A stretch of 64,000 nucleotides of DNA from Mallotus nudiflorus. Its lineage: Eukaryota; Streptophyta; Magnoliopsida; Malpighiales; Euphorbiaceae. The DNA lies in assembly GCA_947683625.1 (NCBI GenBank), contig CANTUR010000793.1, positions 4,216,001 through 4,280,000 of the forward strand. Reading direction: 5' to 3'. The notes under the pieces are model-generated. The model had not been told where the DNA came from. It did no database searches and saw only the letters and a list, made by a program, of their open reading frames with translations. Below, piece after piece: positions 1-11,012 of this stretch; position 1 is the stretch's first letter; each line of letters opens with the position of its first letter. The position numbers and the translations under genes are program-made.

Positions 1-585
1 AAGTTGTCATGAGTCATTCTTGAGGATCGACTCGAAATAGAAAAATATTGTGTCGACTTGATACATCATGTTGAGTTATTCCACCTTCACACACATATGC
101 ATTTCACAAATTAAATTACACACACTTATAATAACCTTAAATTAGCACCTTTTACATCTTTCAATTAATTTTTATTTATTTATTTATTCAAATTTGGATT
201 GAAAAGTTGTCTTATTATTTCAAAAAGGGTCAAACCTTTTCACATCCACACACACCTTTTCACATTACTCTTACACAACTATTCAGCCTACATCTTACAC
301 CCCTATAACACCTATTTATACACCCTTTTGACCATCCAATTTCCCATATCTTCAATTCTAAAAAACAACAACGAATTTCAATATTTAAACACACTTACAC
401 ATATATTCTTCATTCATCTTCTCTATTCTCTCTTCCATAACCACAAAATTTTCATCTCTTCTCTACACAACAACAAAAACATTACTTGAATCCCACCTTC
501 CCTTTTATTTCATTTTTCCATTTTCATTTCTTATCCTCTATGTATTTTTGCAAAATTCTAAGTTTCCTCAAGCAAGACTAACATT
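1..585 (+). other. Athila-1 spacer before the post-integrase ORF; also one arm of an inverted repeat
   Basis: AT-rich non-coding sequence with CGACTCG/TGAGTCA-like words near the left end and an (ATTT)n run near 170-190. Read backwards it matches 3016-3505 plus 5056-5128, so it forms an inverted repeat with that region. The short open frame at 199-489 has no recognisable content and I do not call it a gene. Confidence 0.6.
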
Positions 586-1797
586 ATGGGTAAGACTAGA
601 AAATCATCATCCAAGAGACCACACATGGAAGAGTCACCCCAAGAAGAGGAGGAAAATCTGAGCAAGACTTATAAGGCTAAGTTTCTAATCCTTTCACATG
701 CAGAAGCTGCTAAGTTGACAATAATAAGGTATAGAGAAATCTTAGGTTGTAAGCATATTTCTCTCTCTCTCTTGAACAATGTGGGTGTGCTTGAAGTGTT
801 TGATCAATTGCTCACTCAATGTGGTCTTAAGAAATTTGTCTTTATACATGAGGATACTTATGTTGATTGAATTATTAATTTTTATACTACTTTGGATGTT
901 AATGAGAACAATTCACAAATTCTGGAATTTAGGATGGAAGGAAAGAATTTTCAACTAACCTATTCTTTCATGAACCATGTGTTTGGTTTTAAGATGGATG
1001 GATTATGTGATCCCCCATCTAATTTCAAGTTTAATGAATTCTGGACATTTTTTATTGATTTTCAAACCCTATTTCAACCTAAAAAAGAAAAGGCAATGTT
1101 TATTAAAGATATGAAATATTGGTTGTTGCATAAGGTCCTAACATGTGTTATTTTTCATAAGTGTGAGTTTAATAGGGTTTCTGCACAAGAAATGTTTCTT
1201 ATGTGGTGTATTCATAACAAGAAACCAATTTTTTGGACTTATTAGATATTTAATCAGTCATTTTCTTATGCTCCATGTAATGAATCACCCTTAACACATG
1301 GGCATGTGATCATAATAGTTGCAAAGGCCTTGAATGTTGATCTTGCCGGTTATACTCGCGAGGTTGAATGCTATTATTTTACTAAGCATGCTTTTATAAG
1401 AGGAGGAGTTGTTGATCAATGATTTCAATTTATTCCCACCCGATCACGTTCTTGTTGGTATGGAATTACTGGTTCATCTTGAGTTGAGGAACCACTTATC
1501 GAATATCAAACAAAAAGTGACCTGGAAGAAGAACTTCCTTAATATCAACCATATGGAGATGTTCCATTGCTTACTTACCCTCTCCAAAATGCACCGAGCT
1601 CTTCAAGTGACCACCCTCTTATTTGGGATCAAATTCTGAACAATCAAATTGCCATGCAAGGGCAATTGACTGAAATGGCATTTCATCAAAAGCAATTGGC
1701 TCATTGTCAATGGAAATTGGAGTACAAGTTGAATAAATACTTTGCTCAATCCGAACACTCAATTAAGTCTCTGACCACTTCTCCAATCGATGACTAG
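586..1797 (+). pseudogene. Athila post-integrase ORF (env-like position), broken
   Basis: One reading frame runs from ATG 586 to the stop ending at 1797 (about 403 codons). It is interrupted by five in-frame stops: TGA at 868-870, TAG at 1243-1245 and three more between about 1420 and 1545. No frameshift is needed, so decay is by point mutation. The start is charged (MGKTRKSSSKRP). The middle carries GFKMDGLCDPP and NEFWTFF blocks, repeated in the minus-strand relative at 30360-31570. The C-terminus is rich in Q and N. This ORF sits between integrase and 3' LTR, where Athila carries its so-called env-like ORF; it also resembles the family named 'putative plant transposon protein'. Function is unknown. 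I see no clear signal peptide or membrane segment, so an envelope role is not supported here. Confidence 0.65.
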
Positions 1798-1857
1798 GGA
1801 AGTACTTCTATCCTTTCCTTTGCTTTTCTTTTCCTTACATTAAGGAAAATGTATGCT

Positions 1858-1876
1858 TTTAAGTGTGGGGGAAGGG
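1858..1876 (+). promoter_or_regulatory. Internal purine-rich tract after the post-integrase ORF
   Basis: AAGTGTGGGGGAAGGGATAG lies about 60 bases after the ORF stop and resembles the true PPT at 6312-6325. Athila-2 has the matching tract at about 30284-30302. It could be a second plus-strand priming site or only a conserved remnant. Confidence 0.45.
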
Positions 1877-1900
1877 ATAGATAGATAGATAGATAGATAT
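1873..1900. repeat. GATA microsatellite
   Basis: About six tandem GATA units directly after the internal purine tract. Athila-2 lacks the expansion at the matching place, so it arose in this copy. Confidence 0.9.
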
Positions 1901-2014
1901 ATTAGTATTAGTATATTAGTTACTTATATATTATGGTATTATATTACTCTACATTTTTGTGTATTTGCATTAATGTTGATTATTCATTTTGCTCCTATAT
2001 TTAATAAGCAGTCA

Positions 2015-2712
2015 TCCTTAATAGTCTTTTTAATTTTGATTGAAGTTAGTATGTTTTGTTAATAGTGAATTTTTATTGCTCAATTGGTAAAAGTCTAAGT
2101 TTCATGTAGTATAAGTAATAAGTTTATGTTTTTATCTCTTTTTATTATTTCTAAAATCTAAAGAATGTATTATTCAACTTGCTAACTATGCTTTAGGCTA
2201 AGTAGTAATGATTTAAGTTTTGGTTTTCTTAAGGACTTAGGAAACCTTAGAGAAACTATAGCCATAATACATAAAACACTTGCTTTTCAATAATAAATGA
2301 GGACAATGAAAAAAAAAAGAAAAATAAAATATATAATAAGTAAATAATGCTTGTGATATGATGCATCTTCAGTAAGTTATGTGCAAATGAGTTTGCTCTT
2401 TAGTTGCATTCATTCGGAAAGAGATGTACAATGTAACAAGTAGATGGATCTCGAGTAAGTTGTGTGCATTTGTGTTTGCTCCTCATTTGCATTCATTCAG
2501 AAAGAGTACATCTAGTAAATATACTTATGAATAAAATAAAAAAAATTTTCAAAATGCCATAAGAAAAGTAAGTTGTTATGTGTGCTTAACATTGTCTCTA
2601 GGTTGTTTTTGTCTCATGAATCCCTAAGTTTGAAGTATGACTATTTTGGCTAAGAAGCTTTTTTAGAACTTTGACTTTACATTTTCTTGATTTTATTCTT
2701 AGTAGATTAATT
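2015..2712 (+). repeat. Athila 3' untranslated segment, first direct copy
   Basis: Non-coding sequence that recurs almost base for base at 5318-6096. It contains two copies of an ~83-bp tandem unit (about 2361-2520) built on 'AGTAAGTTGTGTGCA' and 'GCATTCATTCGGAAAGAG'. The second copy of this segment has three units. The right edge near 2712 is the breakpoint to the inverted sequence. Confidence 0.8.
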
Positions 2713-2718
2713 TTATTC

Positions 2719-3015
2719 TTACTCAATAATTAAATCAACATAAGTATCCTCATGCATAGAGACAAATTTCTTAAGACCACATTGAGTGAGCAATTGATCA
2801 AACACTTCAAGCATACCCACATTGTTCAAGAGAAAGTTAGGAATATACTTACAACCCAAGATTTCTCTAAACCTTATTGTTGTCAACTTAGCACCTTCTG
2901 CATGTAAAAGGATTAGAAACTTAGCCTTGTAAGTCTTGCTTAGATTTTCCTCCACTTCTTAGGGTGATTCTTCAATGTGTGGTCTCTTGGATGATGATTT
3001 TCTAGTCTTACCCAT
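2719..3015 (-). pseudogene. Inverted 5' fragment of the Athila post-integrase ORF
   Basis: Minus-strand copy of the first ~98 codons of the ORF at 586-1797, from ATG 3015 down to the breakpoint at about 2719. It is closely similar to the plus copy but has its own in-frame stop near 2957. It encodes the block ending in HEDTYVDL and reads on where the plus copy has the TGA at 868. It is an inverted duplicate and no gene in its own right. Confidence 0.75.
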
Positions 3016-5128
3016 AAGGTTAGTCTTGCTTAAAGAAACTTAGAATTTTGCAAAAATAGGTAGAGGATAAGAAATGAAAATGGAAAAATAAAATGAGAGG
3101 GAAGGTGGGATTCGAGTAGGGTTTTTGTTGTTGTGTAAAGAAGAGATGAAAAGTTTATGGTTATGGAAGAGAGAACAGAGAAGATGAGTGAAAAGTAGAT
3201 GTGTAAGTGTGTTTAAATATTCAAATTCGATGTTGTTTTTAAGAATTGAAGATATGGGAAATTGGATGGTCAAAAGGGTGTATAAATAGGTGTTATAGGG
3301 GTGTAAGATCTAGGGTGAATAGTTGTGTAAGAGTAATGTGAAAAGGTTTGACCCTTTTTGAAATAATAAGAAAACTTTTCAATCCAAATTTGAATAAATA
3401 AATAAATAAATAAAAATTAATTATAATATGTAAAAGGTGCTAATTTAGGGTTAATATAAGTGTGTAATTTAATTTGTGAAATGTATATGTGTGTGAAGGT
3501 GGAACTGTTGGGTTCCGTGATGCAAACGCAGCGGAAAAATTAAAATTTTGTCACGTTCCCAAGGCAGGATCCATGTAATTTGACTAATAGATTAAATCTA
3601 GGGTTTTAATAATCTTACCAAAATGCAGAAGAGGCAAGATTCTCTGGAAGGATGAGAGGAGGTTCACACCGGTGACACCTTACCTCGAGCTTTTTGGCTT
3701 GGTTGTTCGGATCAAGACGTCTCCAAAAGGATGCGTCCTCTATAGGTATCCACACGAACAGCCCTTCACAAAACGAATTTGAGTGTGTGTGCTAGCAACC
3801 TCTTGACTGTCTCACAAATCAAGAACAAAAGGAAAAACTCTGTCTTTGTTTTCTAAGAGGAAAGAAAACGAATTTGGAGGCTAAAACAAGTGTGTGAAAC
3901 CCTAGAGAATATAACATATTTATAGACTCCAAGTTAGGGTTTCATTTACCAATAACCTTTTGGTAATTTTCCATTTATTATATTCTGATTTTGTTTAAAA
4001 AACAAATCAAAAATAATATCTTATTTATTTATTTAAAATAACATTTATCTTAAATAAATAAACAAATAAATAAATAAATAAAACACTTTAATTATTTATT
4101 TCCACAGAGTTTATTTTGGGCTTATTAAACCCATATCCGTTTTGGGCTTGTTCTAAGTGTGTGACCCTGTAGGTTCACATAACATTGACAGTGGGCCTAA
4201 ATCTCTATTTAGGCCTACAAGTCATAAGTGGCCTCTAGCAAGACATTATGACTACCCAAGTCATGTGAAGTCAATAATCCGACATAACCTAATTACAGTG
4301 AATTTTATTGTCCCTTTATCACATGATATCTTAATTGAACATAAGGCATAGAATGTCATCCTTATATAGTTCAATATTATGACTTGATTCCAAGTAGACT
4401 GAAAATGATAACTCTTTATCAATTCATTTTAGCATGGCCATGCATTTTCATTCAGTCTATCTCATCAAGGGGCCTCTAGATATCTTTCTCATATTAATGA
4501 GGGATAAATTCCTTCTAAATCACTCACATTCCTCACATAACTAATTTTATATCCAACAACATTCTTTTAATCATCTGGTTAAAGACAATGTTAGAATGTG
4601 TCAAAACATAAAATAGCTATGTAGAAATCCATGATGATTTCAAGGTCAAAGGACCGAAATAAAATTACTGTGATAAGAAGTACTTATGACAATAATCTAT
4701 GTAGTATTCTCATAGTGGGTCAATCCAGTACATGATCTCTCATCATGTACCTATGAGTTGACTTAATATCTCATATTTATGATTAGTAAAACATAACCAT
4801 CAATCAACATCATACTAGCCTTAATACTTTAATATTCATATAATGAATAAATGGCTAGGGATAATTAGAATAGAACTCTTATTTTAATCTAAGGGTTTTA
4901 CTATCAAGTCACATACTTGATGGCCTTAGTAAGAATTAACCATTCATGTAATTATCATAAAATCAAATGATAATATAATACCTCTTTATTAATAAAATAA
5001 TAAAGTCAATACATAATCACAAATGATGGACCTAGTGCATATCACTAACAGGAACGACTCAGCAAGGTGTATCGAGTCGGCACAATATGTTTCCATTTTG
5101 AGTTGATCCTTAGGAATGACTCATGACA
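3016..5128 (-). repeat. Second arm of the Athila inverted repeat, split by a solo LTR
   Basis: Reverse complement of 1-585. Apart from the inserted solo LTR at 3506-5050, the arm continues across the insertion: 3016-3505 joins 5056-5128 in register. The outer end matches the first bases of the window, so arm 1 may extend further left. Confidence 0.75.
3506..5050 (-). mobile_element. Solo LTR, probably Ty1/copia-type, minus orientation
   Basis: The segment starts TGTTGGGTTCCG and ends CACTAACA. It is flanked on both sides by the perfect 5-bp duplication GGAAC (3501-3505 and 5051-5055). Length is 1545 bp. On the minus strand there is a TATA-like TCTATAAATATG (around 3912-3923), followed by a long leader. 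The minus-strand end reads TTCCGCTGCG...GAACCCAACA, a style I associate with copia LTRs. No internal coding region remains, so LTR-LTR recombination is likely. The copia call is from memory of LTR ends. Confidence 0.8.
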
Positions 5129-5317
5129 ACTTCTTGGGTGATGGGTCAAGTCATGCCAAGCATAATGACTCAACATGTTGACTCTCTATAACGAGTCGAT
5201 CCTTTATAACGACTCATTACATGCCTTCCTTATTAACTTGAGTCATCCCTTTTTGAAACAACTTGGCACACTTTGTCTCTGTAATGACTTGTTAGACTGT
5301 AATGACTCATGAAAATC
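5129..5317. other. Short spacer with TGACTCA-like words
   Basis: Non-coding Athila-derived sequence rich in GACTCA, GAGTCA and GAGTCG words, comparable to the array at 32191-32376 in Athila-2. It links the inverted arm to the second direct copy of the 3' untranslated segment. Confidence 0.5.
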
Positions 5318-6096
5318 ACTTTAATAGTCTTTTTTAATTTTGATTGAAGTTAATATGTTTTGTTAATAGTGAATTTTTATTGCTCAATTGGTAGAAGTCT
5401 ATGTTTTATATAGTATAAGTAATAAGTTTATGTTTTTATCCCTTTTTATTATTTCTAAAATCTAAAGAATGTATTAGTCAACTTGCTAACTATGCTTTAG
5501 GCTAAGTAGTAATGATTTAAGTTTTGGTTTTCTTAAGGACTTAGGTAACGTTAGAGAAACTATAGCCATAATACATAAAACACTTGCTTTTCAATAATGG
5601 TTGAGGACAATAAAAAAAAATAAAAATAAAATATGTAATAAGTAAATAATGCTTGTGATATGATGCATCTTCAGTAAGTTGTGTGCAAATGAGTATGCTC
5701 CTTAGTTACATTCATTCAGAAAAAGATGTATAATGTAACAAGTAGATGCATCTTGAGTAAGTTTTGTGCAAATGAGTATGCTCCTTAGTTGCATTCATTC
5801 GGAAAGAGATGTATAATGTCACAAGTAGATGGATCTTGAGTAAGTTGTGTGCATTTGTGTTTGCTCCTCATTTTCATTCATTCAGAAAGAGTACATCTAG
5901 TAAATATACTTATGAATAAAATAAAAAAAAAGTCTAAAAATGCCATGAGAAAAGTAAGTTGTTATGTGTGCTTAACATTGTCTCTAGGTTGTTTTTGTCT
6001 CAACAATCCCTAAGATTGAAGCATGAATATTTTGGCTAAGAAGCTTTGTTAAAACTTTGACTTTGCATTTTCTTCATTTTATTCTTAGTAGATTAA
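5318..6096 (+). repeat. Athila 3' untranslated segment, second direct copy
   Basis: Direct repeat of 2015-2712. It carries three ~83-bp units at about 5660-5905 where the first copy has two. From about 6090 the sequence continues as a normal Athila 3' end to the PPT. Confidence 0.8.
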
Positions 6097-6311
6097 GATA
6101 AATTGGTGCACTTATTGCCTATGTTATGAAACTTATTTATTTAATCATTGTTGAGCATTGAAAGTTCAATTATTGAATTATTTTTCTTCTAACTTCATTC
6201 ATGATTAAAGTGACTTGTTAAGGATGCTACATTTGTTTTGGGAATAAATGAAAATTTTGTTAATCTTTTTCATATTAGATCTTTTATTTGCTTGAGGGCA
6301 AACAAGGTCTA

Positions 6312-6325
6312 TGTGTGGGGGAGTT
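6312..6325 (+). promoter_or_regulatory. Polypurine tract of Athila-1
   Basis: TGTGTGGGGGAGTT directly abuts the LTR start TGATAC. This is the expected plus-strand primer site; the same arrangement occurs in Athila-2. Confidence 0.85.
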
Positions 6326-7956
6326 TGATACAATGCAAAAATATGCATAGTTATTTAGTACATTATAAGTATTGTTTTGTTTAATTTTAGTTAAATTTAA
6401 GTGTTTATTTAGTTATGAAAATGTTATTTTTAGTTTCAAATGTTTTTCATGTTCTTTATATGTATATGTTTTTAGGTTCAATTGATACATTAAAAGGACT
6501 TTGGACTTGTCAGAATGAAGTATGAAGCTCAAGAAGTAAAAGGAAGTTGAATTGATACTATGTTGACTCGTTACATTATGAATGAGTCACGATAGAGTCA
6601 ATCCATGCCAACTAATCTTGGTGTGCCGACTTGTTCCATCACCAAAGGGTTGTAACTTTTCAGCTTTGAATAGTTTTTTTTTATTTTGCCCATAACTTCT
6701 TATAAAGACATCAAAATGAGGTGATTAAAGTTGCTATGGAAATTTAACTCAAAGATATAGAACTTTCATGAAGGAATGATTTCAATATAAAGTCATCTAG
6801 AAGGAAAAAAATTCCCTAGAAGTTACTATATCTATATAGAGTTGTGACCCTTCAATCACAAGGGTACCTTTCCAATTGTAACTTCTTTTAGCCACCTCTA
6901 GGGTGTATATATATGTCAATTATAACCTATAACAAGTAGAAGGGAGACCAGAAAGAGAAATATCTTGGATATATGTGAATAAATACAAATTTTCATTAGG
7001 ACTTAGTTTATTATTTTGAAGATCAAGTTAGCAAGCAAAAAGAGAAGATTGCTCTACAAGTATTAGAAGGCTTCGTAAAAAGGGATTCTTATTTTTTTGT
7101 TCTTTAACTATGGTTCTTGGTTATGTCTTGTTTAAGAATTGCAATGATGAATTAAATAAGAACTACATTTTATATCTTATCTTGTTTATGATTTAATTTT
7201 AATTAGTGCTTAATTAAGTTATTTATGATTGATCACCATATGTAACTTGTTTTAATCAAATTACTTACAACGAGAGTTGGAGTAATTTGGTGGATGTATA
7301 ATTAAGATTACTTAAGAATTGGATTTACTTGGAAACAAGGAATTCATGTGAAGGGAAATTATGAGTAGATTTACTTATGATTTCCTTGTCTATCTCTATA
7401 ATACACCGAGAGAGCTTGTAGACTCTAGACGAGAATATCCTTAATTGACAACGAAAGTTGCTTTTATGGATTTATTGGTATAATGTGATTTGTGATTTTC
7501 TCTTATCTCTACAATACACTGAGAGAGCTTGTAGACTTTAAGAGGAAATACTTCTAATTGATAATGAAAGTTACTTTTTGGACTTTACTTTAATCTGACA
7601 ACGAGAGTTGCTTTTAAAGATTATACGCACTAATTTTCAATCAATATGTTTTTTGATAATCTTTTATAAGTTCTTGTTTATATTATGAATTTTGATTTTC
7701 ATACATATATATAATTGCTTTTTATTTCTGTTTAATATTATAATATATTAGTAGTAATTAGATTTATTAATTAATTTTAATTATTATCTTGAATTAGTTT
7801 TGCCTATCCATCTGAGAAACTAATCAGTTAATATAAAATTCTAATCAATTAATTCTAAGAGGTTAATGTAAAATTCCCTAATTTCCAGTGTTCAACACCC
7901 TACTTACTCTATACTAAGTCCTTAGACACTAGGGTTATACAATTCTTCCCACTTCA
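6326..7956 (+). repeat. 3' LTR of Athila-1
   Basis: It starts TGATACAATGC and ends CCCACTTCA, about 1631 bp. The ends were fixed by alignment with the Athila-2 LTRs (27725-29263 and the split 5' LTR). A TATA-like TGTATATATATG lies at 6904-6915. The next bases, AGTAG (7957-7961), should be the right-hand TSD; the left one is outside the window. Confidence 0.85.
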
Positions 7957-7961
7957 AGTAG

Positions 7962-9610
7962 TACCAATGGCCAAAAAGAAATTTAGAGTCTTAAATAATT
8001 AAGTAGAATATGAGGCATGCACACTCAGAATAGAAGCACTAATATCCCTATATGTTAAAGAAGTCAAAATATTTTGAGATTCCATGCTAGTAATCAACCA
8101 TGCCATGGAAGAGTGGGAATTGAAAGAGCAACACTTAAAGCCTTACCTAGATCACTTGAGGCTACTTACCATGTCCTTTTAAAAATGCAAATTCATTCAT
8201 CTCCCTAAGCATCATAATCAGATGGCAGATGCACTTGCTTCCCTAGCATTAGTGTGGGAAGGACCATCCAAAATGCCCATGAAGCCTTTAATCCTACTCA
8301 GATTGGGACAACCTTGTCATAAGAACTATAGAATAGTAAAGACAAAAATAGCTAAAAATCTTGGTTCTATGACATCTAGAGATATCTAAAGGAATGATCC
8401 TATCCTAATCAAGCAAATGAAATAGATAAAGTAGTCATTCAACGATTATCATAAAAATTCACATCACACTAGGGTGTGATATATAGAAGAACCTCAAATA
8501 GTTTATAACTCTAATATCTAGATGAAACTAAGACTATAAAGGAAATAAAAGAAGTACATATGGGTGTTTGTGGTCCATATATGAATGGAGCAATCCTAGC
8601 TAAGAAATTAATCAGACAAAGGTTCTTTTGGATAACGATGATGGAATACTGTATGAAATTTGTAAAGAAATGCCATAATTGTTAGATCAACGGGAATGTC
8701 AACCACCTTCCCCCAATAGAATTGCACTACATCTCCTCTCCATGGCCCTTCTTAGTATAGGGACTAGACATAATTAGGGAAATCCACTTGACAACCTCAA
8801 ATGGACTTAGGTTCATTTTAGTAGTAGTGGATTACTTCACAAAGTGGGTTGAAGTAGAATCATTCTCAAGGACAGGAGCAAAGCAAGAGGCCAAAATCAA
8901 TAAAAGAAATATGTTCAGTCGATATGGGATCCCCCTTCATATCATCTCTAACAATGATGTCTAATTCCAAGGGGAAGTTAGAGACTTGCTAAGGAGTTAT
9001 AAGGTGAAACATCACAAATCTTCTCTTTACTAACCATAAGCAAACCGGATTGAAGCTATAAATGAGAACATCAAGAAGATTTCGTTAAAAATGACTCAGA
9101 CTTATCAAGATTGGGTAGACAAATTTCCATATGCCTTATGGGGGTATTAAACAACAATCAAGACTTCAATCAGAGAAAATCCTTTCTCACCAGTATATGG
9201 ATAAGAAGTAGTGCTTCCAGTTGAAATAGAAATCAAGTCTCTTTGGGTAGTGATTAAATCTGAACTGTTAAAAGTACAATGGGCACAACAGAGGCACGAT
9301 AATCTTACCCTCTTGGATAGTTAAAGGTTTAAGGCTTTATACCACACACAATTGTATCAGGCTGGGCTAGGCAAAACCTTTAACAAGAAAGTGAAACACA
9401 AAAGTATGAAAGCAGGAGACTAGGTATTAAAGAAAATAAGGTAGAATGTTCTAGACCCAAGAGGGATATTTAGACCGAATTGGGAAGGCCCATACTAAGT
9501 CAAACATGTATTATAGAAAGGAGTAGTCAAGCTAATGGATTCTAAAGGCAATGACTTCTTCAAACCTATTAATACCGACTGCTTAAAAAAGTACTACATC
9601 TATGGCAAAA
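7962..9610 (+). pseudogene. Tat-1 pol remnant: RNase H and integrase (Tat/Ogre-like Ty3/gypsy)
   Basis: Translating with stops and shifts gives, in order, an archaeal-type RNase H stretch (EYEACTLRIEAL, then HNQMADALASLA, about 7990-8260). It is followed by integrase: a zinc-binding region (about 8560-8680, ending KKCHNC), a core with LVVVDYFTKWVEVESF and IEAINENIKKISL, and a C-terminal region ending near 9600. The second catalytic Asp of the DDE triad appears changed to Asn (IISNND), and many TAG/TAA stops interrupt it, so it is dead. A second RNase H next to integrase is typical of Tat/Ogre lineages. The 5' part was separated by the Athila-1 insertion. Confidence 0.75.
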
Positions 9611-9960
9611 AAAATCCCGCTAAGTTGAAAACCTAAAAACAATAGCTCAGGCAAAAGTTAGGGACCTCCCATTAGGTTGAAAACCCTACATGGGAAACCT
9701 AGGCTAAAGTTAGGGAAAGAGAGAAAATACTTCAATTGAAAACCTGAGAAGGCTAGTTAAGAAAAGGGGTAACCTTTAGTTCAAAATTTGTATGAATGCA
9801 CTCGTGCTTTTCTTAAATGACTTTAATGGAATGAGAATGATTGCTGATTTATGCAAAATATCTTTGAAAAATCCAACACATTTGATCATCATGAATTGGA
9901 TAATACTTTGCATTTTCTTTCATTACATGATCACAATTCTTAACTCTCTCTTTGAGATTA
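9611..9960 (+). other. Tat-1 post-integrase sequence with degenerate repeats
   Basis: Repeated GGTTGAAAACC and CAAAAGTTAGGGA words in two or three irregular units follow the integrase remnant. This resembles the repetitive tail often seen after Tat integrase. No gene is recognised. Confidence 0.45.
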
Positions 9961-9964
9961 GCCA

Positions 9965-10110
9965 CTAACATCAAAGCCTAAAAAAAAGCCCAACTAGGTG
10001 TGAAGAGCTCCAAGAGGAGACACCTTAGGCAAAAAAGGAAAGAAAAAGAAAACCCAACTGAGTGCAAAAAGCTCTAAAAGGAGGTGCCTTAGGTAAAAAA
10101 GGGAAAAATA
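9965..10110. repeat. Two-copy tandem repeat, ~62-bp unit
   Basis: Two diverged copies share CCCAACT, AGAGCTC/AAGCTCT and GGTGCCTTAGG blocks at constant spacing. Confidence 0.7.
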
Positions 10111-10984
10111 AAAGAGGCAAGCAAGAGCAATGGCAAAAATCATCAATGATACACTCCATAAAGCATATACAATCATCATCATATAAGTATCATACAACAT
10201 GCAAAAAAAATGCCCAGATACAACATCTAGAGTCCATAACCTCAGGAGGATTATACAACAAAACAAACCACAGGCCAAAAGTCCTACACCTAGCTCCTAA
10301 AATAACTACATCAGCCACGACTGCCATCAAAAGCAAGCACCAATCTTGTTCAAACATCTCCCTCATCTGATCTAGGCTCATCATTGTTCATCACAAAGGA
10401 TGATAGTCATGACTCCAGTTCATCAATACAATCATGATAAGTCGTATGCTTTTGCTCCCATTGACGATTAGCATGATGGTGTTCAGCCTACATAACATAC
10501 TATATATTATACACATATATAAAATATGTACATAACATAAATAAATACAATAAAGAAGGCATACCCTCTGAGTGGTTGCAAACTCTAAAAAGCACTGTTG
10601 TGCACTACCTGCGATGGTATACCAATACTGACTAGAGGAGACGAGAATCTACAAAAGGAGGAAATAAGTCAATCACAACTCGCCAAATAAATGAAATAAA
10701 GGCAAAATATACGAAATAGAACATGAACATGAGTAGCATCATGAGGAGCAATACCCAATTAAGGAAAACCAAGGCAATGCATATCAAAATGCACTACTCT
10801 ACCAAAGATATTTGTCCTAAGCAAAGCCAAGGATGGCTGAACCGTCAAGTCCTTGAGAATAGTACTAGTAGAAGCCACACCACTAGCATGGGCAGTCACT
10901 TAAGTACAAAACGTACCCTAATTCTCCTCAAAATACAAACCATATCTCTTTTAATGAGATCCTCATCACTGTAGATAAGCTCTC
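10111..10984. other. Tat-1 internal sequence, nothing recognised
   Basis: Short overlapping open frames on both strands here show no known motif and no counterpart in the other two PMD units. I see only AT-rich retroelement-derived sequence. Confidence 0.4.
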
Positions 10985-11012
10985 ATAACTTAGTGTCAAT
11001 TACATTTTATTA

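Larger units (their letters stand above)
1..7956 (+). mobile_element. Athila-1: 3' part of an Athila-type Ty3/gypsy element (5' end outside window)
   Basis: From left to right I see a spacer, a broken ORF of the kind found after integrase in Athila elements, an internal purine-rich tract, a rearranged 3' untranslated region, a PPT and one LTR. The LTR start (TGATACAATGC) and the ORF match the second, nearly complete minus-strand Athila element at 27725-47426, which shows gag-pol order and a tRNA-Asp-type PBS. That is the basis for the family call. The element ends at 7956 inside a Tat-type RNase H region, so it is younger than that element. Its 5' LTR, gag and pol would lie left of the window. 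Confidence 0.8.

Noticed and set aside
586..1797. Calling the post-integrase ORF a viral envelope gene
   Set aside because: I see no signal peptide, membrane anchor or cleavage site; only its position is env-like.
4157..4351. 64-codon frame inside the solo LTR
   Set aside because: Within a non-coding LTR; no resemblance to a known protein.
10062..10370. Overlapping open frames on both strands
   Set aside because: Short, without motifs, and not conserved in the other PMD-bearing units.
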